Origin: Gammaproteobacteria bacterium
GTDB lineage: Bacteria > Pseudomonadota > Gammaproteobacteria > Chromatiales > Sedimenticolaceae
Length of the DNA: 11,857 bases
NCBI GenBank assembly: GCA_020445165.1
Contig: JAGRHE010000081.1
Coordinates: 1 to 11,857, forward strand
Reading direction: 5' to 3'
Part shown: positions 1 through 7,182 of the stretch, one piece after another
Layout of the letters: every line of letters starts with the position of its first letter
Position numbering within the stretch: the first letter of the stretch is position 1
Program-made: the position numbers and the translations under genes
Notes under the pieces: model-generated
What the model saw: only the letters and a program-made list of their open reading frames with translations
Databases searched by the model: none
Told to the model about the DNA's origin: nothing

Positions 1-28
1 TGACGCTTTCGGCATCGGTACCGGCAGC

Positions 29-754
29 ATGCGCGCATCCCGTATCCATACCGTCCAACCGCTGGCAACCGGCGTTGAAGTCGCGCTCGATGCGCGCGCC
101 GCACGCTATATCGGCCAGGTACTGCGGCTGCGACCGGGCGACCACCTGACCCTGTTCAACGGTGACGGTGACGATTTCGACGCAGAGCTTCTGGTTTGCA
201 GCAAGCGCGAGTGCCGGGCGCTACTCCACGACATCATTGGAAGCGAACCGCCGACGAAACTTCAGATCCATCTCGCGCTCGGCATATCGCGTGGCGAACG
301 CATGGATTTCGCGATCCAGAAATCGGTCGAGCTGGGCGTACACTCAATCACGCCGTTGTCGACCGAACGCAGCGTGGTGCAACTGCGCGGTGACCGGCTC
401 GAGCAACGCGCCGAACACTGGCGGGGCGTGGTCGTCAGCGCCTGCGAACAAAGCGGCCGCAATCGACTGCCCACGCTGTCGATGCCACGAACCCTGGCGG
501 ACTGGCTGCCGGATGCCGGGCCTGGCGTAATGCTGTATCACGAAGCCGGGCCGAGCCTGGCCGGGCTCGGCGCTCCACAGTCGTCCCTTACCCTGTTGAT
601 CGGACCGGAGGGCGGCCTGAGTGCAGCAGAGCGTGCACTGGCTGAACAGTCGGGATTCATTTCCGTGCGCATGGGGCCACGCGTGATGCGCACCGAAACG
701 GCTCCGATTGCCGCTATCGCCGCGATCCAGGCACTGTGGGGTGATTTTCGCTGA
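29..754 (+). CDS. rsmE: RsmE: 16S rRNA (uracil-1498-N3)-methyltransferase
   Basis: Cytoplasmic SPOUT-class enzyme that uses S-adenosylmethionine to methylate N3 of U1498 in 16S rRNA of the 30S subunit. The 241-residue product has the usual RsmE length and plan. The N-terminal PUA-like RNA-binding part covers roughly residues 1-70. The SPOUT part follows, with the family signature around 90-110 (ERMDFAIQKSVELG) and SACEQSGRN at 137-145. The cofactor-binding knot carries IGPEGG at 191-196 and MGPRVMRTETA at 215-225. The ATG at 29 is chosen because the product then begins MRASRI like typical RsmE proteins. The frame stays open to the left edge, so an upstream start cannot be excluded, and no strong Shine-Dalgarno is visible. 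The gene converges on chpC with 46 bp between stops. The family call is firm. Confidence 0.97.
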   Translation: MRASRIHTVQPLATGVEVALDARAARYIGQVLRLRPGDHLTLFNGDGDDFDAELLVCSKRECRALLHDIIGSEPPTKLQIHLALGISRGERMDFAIQKSVELGVHSITPLSTERSVVQLRGDRLEQRAEHWRGVVVSACEQSGRNRLPTLSMPRTLADWLPDAGPGVMLYHEAGPSLAGLGAPQSSLTLLIGPEGGLSAAERALAEQSGFISVRMGPRVMRTETAPIAAIAAIQALWGDFR

Positions 755-768
755 GCGTTCGGCTCGGA

Positions 769-780
769 CCCGTCGACGGG
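769..780. other. 12-bp perfect palindrome between converging rsmE and chpC
   Basis: The sequence CCCGTCGACGGG is its own reverse complement and lies centrally in the 46-bp gap (755-800) between the two converging stop codons. As RNA it could form a 4-bp GC stem with a UCGA loop on either strand. There is no T-run on either side, so it is not a convincing intrinsic terminator. Its location is where a bidirectional terminator would be expected. It could equally be chance in GC-rich DNA. Confidence 0.3.
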
Positions 781-800
781 CGGCTGGTGCAACGTGCAGC

Positions 801-1268
801 TCAGTCCGCGGCGAGGCCGCTGGACAGCTTGCTGTTGATGTAGTCCATGTCCGGCACCATCAGTGATTCTCCGGCAACCGCGAGCGTCATGCGGATGACT
901 CGTTCACCGGCCGGGCGGGCACTGGCCTGTTCGATCAAGTCGGGCTGGATGTGCAGCAGACGCGGAATTCCTTGTGCAACCAGGCCGAACAATGGCGACG
1001 CGAGCCCGGTGCCGGTCGCGTAGCACACGGCAATGCGCTGGCGGATGCCCGCGCCGACCTGCCCCAATCCCATCAGGCGTTCGAAATCGATGACCGGAAT
1101 CTTGCGCTGGTGCCAGTTCACGGTGCCCTGCAACCAGCCCGGCGCATCGGCAACCGGGTCGGGTGTGCGATAGCCGATCACCTCGGCGACCGCGGCACTG
1201 GGCAGCAGCAGACGCCCGTCGTGCAGCGGGATCAGCATGCAGCGGACGTCTCCGGGCCGATCGCTCAC
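801..1268 (-). CDS. chpC: ChpC: CheW-like adaptor of the Pil-Chp chemosensory system
   Basis: A 155-residue soluble CheW-fold protein expected to bridge a chemoreceptor and the kinase ChpA. It reads as a CheW domain throughout: an opening strand with LIPLHDGRLLLPSAAVAEVI (residues 12-31), then PGWLQGTVNWHQRKIPVIDF (43-62), the usual CheW pattern of a short loop before a 'P-V-I-D' strand. LFGLVAQGIPRLL follows later. It resembles ChpC of Pseudomonas in its LLLP-AVAE-I and QGIPR segments, recalled from memory. The GTG at 1268 overlaps the chpA stop as GTGA (4-bp overlap), which suggests translational coupling. An in-frame ATG at residue 11 is less likely because it would trim the first CheW strand. 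In P. aeruginosa chpB separates chpA from chpC; here it is absent. ChpC is preferred over a second PilI-type name because of its position after chpA. Confidence 0.88.
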   Translation of the reverse strand: MSDRPGDVRCMLIPLHDGRLLLPSAAVAEVIGYRTPDPVADAPGWLQGTVNWHQRKIPVIDFERLMGLGQVGAGIRQRIAVCYATGTGLASPLFGLVAQGIPRLLHIQPDLIEQASARPAGERVIRMTLAVAGESLMVPDMDYINSKLSSGLAAD

Positions 1269-4200
1269 AACGAGGTTTCCGCCAGCACCGTGTAGATGTT
1301 CTCGAGCAGGTCGGCTTCCTGGTAGGGCTTGCCGAGATAACGCTTCACGCCCAGTTCGAGCGCCCGGTTGCGATGCTTGTCACCGGTACGTGACGTGATC
1401 ATGATGATCGGGATTGCCTGCAGTTCCGGAGTGCTGTGCATGTGGCGCGCCAGCTCGAATCCGTCCATGCGTGGCATCTCGATATCGAGCAACATCACGT
1501 CGGGCCGCACCTCCTGCAACAGGGTGACCGCATCGACGCCGTCTTTCGCCGTCGTCACCTGCATGTTGTGCCGTTCGAGCAGTCGGCTGGTGACCTTGCG
1601 CACCGTGATCGAATCGTCGACCACCATCACCGACACGCCCTTGGTCAGCGGCGCCGCCGTCTCTTGGCGCTGCTGCGTCGACGGGTGGGCGATGTCCATG
1701 CGGACCAGGCTATTGATGTCGAGGATCAACGCGATCTGGCCATCGGCGAGGATGGTCCCACCGCTGAACCAGCGCACACCGCTGAGCTGTACACCGATCG
1801 ATTTCACCACGATCTGGCGGTTGCCGAGCAGGCCATCGACATGGATCGCAACCCGGTTCTCGCCTGAACGCACCAGCAGCAGTGGCAACCAGCGCGCACC
1901 CTCCGGGATCTGCGGCGCTTGGCCAGCCAACATGTCGCCCAGGTAACGGACCGCATAGTCACGGCCGCCGTAGCTGAAAGCATCCTGCTTGCCGGCATAC
2001 AGGGCGCGCAACTCATCGGTGCCGACACGCGCCACGCCATCCATGCTGCTATGCGGGACGGCGTAGAAATCGTCACCGACATGCACCAGCAGTGCATCGG
2101 TGATCGCCAGCGTGAACGGCAGGCGGATGACGAAACGGGTGCCCTTGCCCGGAGTCGAATCGATCTCCAGCGCACCACCGAGCTGTTTCACCTCGGTCAG
2201 GACCACGTCCATGCCGACGCCGCGTCCGGACACCTGCGACAACTCCTGCGCAGTCGAGAAACCCGGCTGCAGGATCATCTGGAACAGTTCACCGTCGCCG
2301 ACCGCGGCGTCGGCTGCAAGCAGCCCGCGCTCGATCGCCTTGCTGCGGATGCGATCGCGATCAAGACCGCCACCGTCGTCGGACAGGGTCAACACGACAT
2401 CGGTCCCTTCGCGCGCCAGCTCCAGGGTTATCAGGCCCTGTGCCGGCTTGCCGTTGGCGACCCGCACCTCTTCGCTTTCGATGCCATGTGAAACGGCGTT
2501 GCGCAGCAGGTGTTCGAGCGGACCCATCATGCGTTCGAGGATCGCGCGATCCATGTCTTCGTCACCGCCGATCACCTTGAGAGCGGCATGCTTGCCGATG
2601 CTGTGACCGGTCTGGCGGACGACGCGTTCCAGGCGCGGTACGCGGCTGGCGAAGCGCACCATGCGGGTACGCAGCAGACCATCCTGCAGGTCGGTGGTGA
2701 CCCGCGCCTGCTGTAGCAGCAGCGTGTCGGTGTCGCGGCTCAGGTCATTGAGTGACTGGCCAAGGTTGGAAAGGTCTTCGACCGTCTCCGACAGTGCGCG
2801 TGAGAGTTGCTGTATGGTCGAGTAGCGATCGAGTTCCAGCGGGTCGAAGTCGGCTCGCGACTCGGTATCGCGTTCGTGACGTGACAGGATCTGTGCCTCG
2901 GTCTCGTTCTCGAGACCGCGCAACTGGCTGCGCAGACGATCGATGGTCTGGCGCAGTTCGCCGAGGTTGAAGGCAAAGCTGTTGTTCTGCTGTTCGATGC
3001 GGGCACGGTAGATGCTGACTTCACCGGCGTTGTTGACCATCTGGTCGAGTGCCTCGGACGTGACACGCACGCGTTCGCTGCCGACGGCTGCCGTTGCCGG
3101 CTGCTCCGGCAGCGGCTTGCGCGGAACGAAGCCATCCTCTTCGCCTGCCGCCATCCCGGCAGTGGCGAGTTGCACGACCGTCTCCGGCTCGACCGCTGCC
3201 GGCATCATCTGATCCGAATCGAGATAGTCCGGCTCTTCGAGCAATTCCGAATCGGTCAGCAGTTGGGAGTCGGTCAGGAGCACTGAGTCAGCGCTGTCGC
3301 CCTGCTCCGCTGTCGCAGTGCTGTCGGCCAGCATGGCCGAGTCATCGTCCATGTCGTCGCCGGCATCGCCGACGATCTCCAGGTCATCTTCGGCTGGCGA
3401 CTGCAGAATCTCGCCCAGGTCATCATCGGCCAGCGCAGCAGCGGCTGGCGCAGCCAATTCGGAATCGGCATCGACCGGCAATGCAGCGTCATCGGCGCTC
3501 GATTCGGGCTGCCCGCTGCCGATATCGGCGGCCGTGAACTCGTCCATCATCAGCGACGTCGAACCGAACTGCGATTCGTCGTCGATCGCCGCCTCGTCGG
3601 CTGCGATATCGTCCCAGTGTTGGCCACGTGCAGCCGCCTCTAGCCGGTCCACCATGTGTGGATGGGCACCCGGCATCTCGCCACGGATCAGGTATTCGAT
3701 GTCCTGTGCCACGGTGTCGGTGGCGTGACGCACCAGCTGCTTGAGACGCGGTTCACTGGCGATGCGCCGCTCGACCACGCTCTCGAATGCCGACTCGAGG
3801 GCATGGCTGAGATTGCCCAGGCTGTCCACGCCGGCCAGGCGCGCGCCGCCCTTCATCGTGTGCAGATTGCGCTGCAACCGGGCAACCGCCCCATCGTCAT
3901 CGGCGGACTCCCAGGCCGACAATTCGGTCTCGAGTGATTCGAGCAGCTCCTTGGCCTCGTCGAGGAAAATCTCCAGCAGCTCCGGATCGGGACCTTCGGC
4001 GGACTGCTCCGACTGCGCCTTCTGTTGTTCGGCCAGGCCTTCGGTTTCGCGCTGCACCTCGGATTGCAGCGCCTCCCAATCGGCAGGCAGGGGCTGGGCG
4101 TCCTCGACCGCCAATGCGAGCTGCGACAGGCTGCGATGGCAGCGATTTAGCAGATCCAGTGCCCGCCCATCGGTGGGCTGCTGACTGTTCTGCAATGCCT

Positions 4201-7165
4201 CGGCATAGTTCTCCAAAGAGCCAGCCAGTTCCGCCATCGGGTCGACACCGGCGGTGCGCGCGCTACCGCGCAGTGTGTGCATCGCACGCCGCACGCCGGC
4301 CTCCATCACGCAACCACCCGGGGTGTCCGCGCAGCGCTGCACGTACCCGTCGAGCACGTTCAGGTGACCATGCACCTCGTTAATGAATACCGCGCTGAGG
4401 CTGGTATCCATTGCCTGAGATGCACCGTCGAGATCGGAAAACTCCGAATCCTGTACCTCATCACCGGTCAGGATCGATTCGTCGGTCGGCAATGGCGTGT
4501 GCCCGCGCGCGGATGCCGGACCCGAACGAGCCATGACACTGTCCAGCAGCAGACTTTCGTCACCGGGTTCACGCAGACCTTCCAGTGACAGCGGCTCCAT
4601 CTCGACCGGCGCGACTGGCGGTTCGACCTGCGTGATTTCGGGCACGCGTTCGATCTCCAGCGGCAGTTCGTCGCTGGGCGGGACCTCGCCGCGCGCTTCC
4701 GGCGCAGCTTCCGGCGCCCGGTCCGTCGTGTCCATCGCTTCGCTATCACGCTGCGAGGGATCGGCCAGCGCGAAAGCCCGCGCGGCCAGGGCACTGACAT
4801 CGCTCCCCGTGCGGGCACCGGTCGTGCTCTCGGAAATCAGCGTCGGCAGCACGCCGTTGGCGTCGTCGAGCAGGCCCAGCAGCGCGGGCGTGACCGTGAC
4901 AGTGCCATCGATCACCCGGTTGAGCAGGTTCTCGATCGACCAGGCGAAATCGCCCAGGTTCATCGCGCCGACGATGCGACCACTGCCTTTGAGCGTGTGG
5001 AAGGAGCGGCGCATCGTGTGCAGCGATTCCTGGTCGTCCGGATTGCCGCACCAACGCGGCAGGCAATCCTGGATCACCGAGAGTTCCTCGGCCGCCTCTT
5101 CGGCGAAGATTTCGAGGATCTCGGAATCGACATCGTCGTCGATCTCGACCTCTTCGGCCTGGGCCGTCGCAGCGTCGTGCGGAACGCTCTCTGCCGGCTC
5201 CTGTGTCATTTCGGGCTCAGCCGCCGCTTCAATCGCCTCGGAAGCGGCTGAAGTGTCCTGCATGATCTGCGTTTCGGGCTCCGGCTCCGGCTCCGGCTCC
5301 GGCTCGGTCAGCATGACCTCGTCGCCGGCGGCAGGACCGGCAATATCCTGTTCTTCGGCATCGAACGTCAGCCCGGACGTGATGTCCGGCTCCGGTTCCA
5401 CAGCCACTTCTACCGGCGCGGCCTCGGATGCGGCCTCAGCGACGTCCACCTCCGCTTCGGCCGGCGCACTGTCGCGCAGTCCGAGGCGACGCAGACCGTC
5501 TTCGGCAAATGCGAGCAACTGCGCCCGGTCGGCACCGGGCTCGACGATGCTCTGCAGGTACAACTCGGCGCTCATCATGACGTCGGCCAGCGCATCGCGC
5601 CCGGCGACGTCTGGCGTGCCACGCTCACCGGCAGCGAGTTCACCGATATACGGCTTGAGATCGTGCAACAGGCGTCCGGCTTCGGGCAGCCCGAGCATCG
5701 ACATGACACCGGCAACCATGTGCAGGCGCGGCGGTACCGCGGCGATCTTCTGATGCTCTGATGGCTGCGCAAGGTATTCGAGAATCTCGTCCTTGCTCCT
5801 GGCCAGTTCGACCATGGCCTCGTCGACCGCGGCACGCTGATGCTGCCGCATCTCGCCTTCAGACAACAGCTGTGACGGCGAGTCATCGGCCGAGTGCCCG
5901 GTCATCAGCTCGCTGTCACCCGACGCCAGGCTGGCAAGTGACGATTCGACCAGCAACAGCTCGCCGGCGAGCGTCATCAGGCGCTCGTCATCGAGCAGGC
6001 TGCCAGCGGTCTTGGCGGCATCCAGTTCGTCGCAGCGATGCTTGAGTCGGGTGCGCAGATCACCGCGCCCGACCATACCCAGGGTGTCGCCGATGCGGCG
6101 TATCGGCTGTGCCAGGTTGGTCAGTCGGTCAATCTGCGAACGGTCACCGCGGATATACAGATCGAGCTGGTCCTTGACGTCACGCAGGTCCTGCGCCAGG
6201 GCATCGCCGACGGCGCTGAACAAGGCCCGGTCGGGTGCACCCAGGGCGCCGATCTGGGCGCCGGCATCCGCCTGGTCGGGGAAGCTGTTGACCACTTCCG
6301 CGGCCTGCTGGACGGCCAGCACGGCCGGATCGGTCGATTTCGAACGGACGATGTAATACAGCAGGTTCTTCAACAGCTCGACCGGAAAGTCGAGCATCGC
6401 GGCCTCTTCACCCTGGTCGATGACGCGCTTGAACTCGCGATCGAGCTTGCCGAACAGGGGCTTCACCGCCAGGGCCGGCGCGCTGTCGTCGTCCAGCAAC
6501 GCGATCGTCAATGCCTCGGCGGCATCCAGCAGGCGGCGCATGCGTGCGGTGCCGGCCGCGCTGTTGAGCGCGTCCAGCACGTCGCGGATCAGGACGATCG
6601 ATTCGCGCACCTGGTGGTCGCGGATCCAGCTCAGCAGCCCGCGATGATACTGGCTGCGATGCTGGTGAATCAGGCGTGGCATGTCGCGGTTCCCGCTGCC
6701 CGGACGTACCGTCTCCGCGGCGATCACCGCGTTCAGCTTGGGTGCGAACAACGAGGTTTCGGACACCAGCGCCGCATCACGTGCCGCCCGCAGATCATTC
6801 ATCAGCGGCAGCAGCACCAGCGGAATGTCGGCGCCGCCCGATTCGACCTTCTCCAGGTAGGCAGGCAACTGGACCATGCCCAGCATCAGGGCTTCGGATG
6901 CGCCGTCGGGACGCTTGACGGTTCCCGCGGCGAGCGCGCGCGCGAGCTGTTCCATCTCGTCGGCCAGCATGGCGCCGCCATACACCTGGACCATCTCCAG
7001 CGCGCCATGCACCTGGTGCAGGCGCTCGGCACAGCCTTCCAGGCGCGCCCCCTCGTGACCTTCGGCAAACTCCTCCAGCTGCGTGCGGGCCTCGCGCAGA
7101 CTCTGGTCGAGCTCGCCGCGAATCCAGCGCAGTGCGCTTCGGTCCTGTCTGGCTTGTGCATGCAT
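1265..7165 (-). CDS. chpA: ChpA/PilL: multi-Hpt hybrid CheA-type histidine kinase for twitching motility
   Basis: Central kinase of the Pil-Chp system: it takes signal from PilJ through CheW-like adaptors and passes phosphate to PilG and PilH. The 1966-residue product, numbered from the ATG, has a FimL-like N-terminal region (1-560) with degenerate Hpt motifs at H50 (LHQVHG) and H482 (LHMVAG), neither with the usual Lys. Three canonical Hpt domains follow, with H723 (FHTLKG), H963 (MHTLRG, Arg for Lys) and H1102 (LHTMKG), joined by acidic linkers. Next come a CheA dimerisation segment (1365-1510), the ATPase with N-box N1556, DDGGG near 1596, GFST near 1635 and SGRGVGMD near 1647, a CheW-like domain (about 1685-1825), and a receiver domain (1843-1966) with D1850/D1851, phospho-acceptor D1894, T1924 and K1946. 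The ATG at 7165 has AGGGA at 7176-7180, ten bases upstream. A TTG at 7186 overlapping the pilJ stop would add seven residues. P. aeruginosa ChpA is longer, about 2470 residues, with more phosphotransfer domains. Confidence 0.96.
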   Translation of the reverse strand: MHAQARQDRSALRWIRGELDQSLREARTQLEEFAEGHEGARLEGCAERLHQVHGALEMVQVYGGAMLADEMEQLARALAAGTVKRPDGASEALMLGMVQLPAYLEKVESGGADIPLVLLPLMNDLRAARDAALVSETSLFAPKLNAVIAAETVRPGSGNRDMPRLIHQHRSQYHRGLLSWIRDHQVRESIVLIRDVLDALNSAAGTARMRRLLDAAEALTIALLDDDSAPALAVKPLFGKLDREFKRVIDQGEEAAMLDFPVELLKNLLYYIVRSKSTDPAVLAVQQAAEVVNSFPDQADAGAQIGALGAPDRALFSAVGDALAQDLRDVKDQLDLYIRGDRSQIDRLTNLAQPIRRIGDTLGMVGRGDLRTRLKHRCDELDAAKTAGSLLDDERLMTLAGELLLVESSLASLASGDSELMTGHSADDSPSQLLSEGEMRQHQRAAVDEAMVELARSKDEILEYLAQPSEHQKIAAVPPRLHMVAGVMSMLGLPEAGRLLHDLKPYIGELAAGERGTPDVAGRDALADVMMSAELYLQSIVEPGADRAQLLAFAEDGLRRLGLRDSAPAEAEVDVAEAASEAAPVEVAVEPEPDITSGLTFDAEEQDIAGPAAGDEVMLTEPEPEPEPEPETQIMQDTSAASEAIEAAAEPEMTQEPAESVPHDAATAQAEEVEIDDDVDSEILEIFAEEAAEELSVIQDCLPRWCGNPDDQESLHTMRRSFHTLKGSGRIVGAMNLGDFAWSIENLLNRVIDGTVTVTPALLGLLDDANGVLPTLISESTTGARTGSDVSALAARAFALADPSQRDSEAMDTTDRAPEAAPEARGEVPPSDELPLEIERVPEITQVEPPVAPVEMEPLSLEGLREPGDESLLLDSVMARSGPASARGHTPLPTDESILTGDEVQDSEFSDLDGASQAMDTSLSAVFINEVHGHLNVLDGYVQRCADTPGGCVMEAGVRRAMHTLRGSARTAGVDPMAELAGSLENYAEALQNSQQPTDGRALDLLNRCHRSLSQLALAVEDAQPLPADWEALQSEVQRETEGLAEQQKAQSEQSAEGPDPELLEIFLDEAKELLESLETELSAWESADDDGAVARLQRNLHTMKGGARLAGVDSLGNLSHALESAFESVVERRIASEPRLKQLVRHATDTVAQDIEYLIRGEMPGAHPHMVDRLEAAARGQHWDDIAADEAAIDDESQFGSTSLMMDEFTAADIGSGQPESSADDAALPVDADSELAAPAAAALADDDLGEILQSPAEDDLEIVGDAGDDMDDDSAMLADSTATAEQGDSADSVLLTDSQLLTDSELLEEPDYLDSDQMMPAAVEPETVVQLATAGMAAGEEDGFVPRKPLPEQPATAAVGSERVRVTSEALDQMVNNAGEVSIYRARIEQQNNSFAFNLGELRQTIDRLRSQLRGLENETEAQILSRHERDTESRADFDPLELDRYSTIQQLSRALSETVEDLSNLGQSLNDLSRDTDTLLLQQARVTTDLQDGLLRTRMVRFASRVPRLERVVRQTGHSIGKHAALKVIGGDEDMDRAILERMMGPLEHLLRNAVSHGIESEEVRVANGKPAQGLITLELAREGTDVVLTLSDDGGGLDRDRIRSKAIERGLLAADAAVGDGELFQMILQPGFSTAQELSQVSGRGVGMDVVLTEVKQLGGALEIDSTPGKGTRFVIRLPFTLAITDALLVHVGDDFYAVPHSSMDGVARVGTDELRALYAGKQDAFSYGGRDYAVRYLGDMLAGQAPQIPEGARWLPLLLVRSGENRVAIHVDGLLGNRQIVVKSIGVQLSGVRWFSGGTILADGQIALILDINSLVRMDIAHPSTQQRQETAAPLTKGVSVMVVDDSITVRKVTSRLLERHNMQVTTAKDGVDAVTLLQEVRPDVMLLDIEMPRMDGFELARHMHSTPELQAIPIIMITSRTGDKHRNRALELGVKRYLGKPYQEADLLENIYTVLAETSL
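3239..3286 (-). repeat. chpA: Short degenerate LLTDS repeat in a ChpA linker
   Basis: Within the acidic linker before the ChpA dimerisation domain, the protein reads SVLLTDSQLLTDSELL: two adjacent LLTDS units and a third degenerate one. The DNA copies are imperfect, differing at synonymous positions. The unit resembles a short amphipathic acidic motif, but no function is known to me. It may only reflect slippage-prone expansion of a disordered tether. Confidence 0.6.
5277..5306 (-). repeat. chpA: Tandem hexamer (GGCTCC)n encoding a Glu-Pro run in ChpA
   Basis: Four perfect GGCTCC hexamers (read on the plus strand) and a fifth ending in G instead of C lie head to tail. On the coding strand they encode alternating Glu and Pro, residues about 621-631 of ChpA, in the acidic linker before the first canonical Hpt domain. 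Hexamer units keep the frame, so copy-number change would lengthen or shorten the linker without breaking the gene. EP runs are typically stiff, extended spacers. Confidence 0.85.
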
Positions 7166-7182
7166 GGCGTGACTTTCCCTGT

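Noticed and set aside
1..3. TGA at the left edge as the stop of an upstream gene such as bioA
   Set aside because: Only three bases are available, so the reading frame of any upstream gene cannot be judged.
4497..5753. Long plus-strand open frame (418 codons) opposite chpA
   Set aside because: It is Ser/Ala/Gly-rich low-complexity sequence with no domain, and its SGSGSG run mirrors the Glu-Pro hexamer repeat. The opposite strand holds a well-supported chpA reading.
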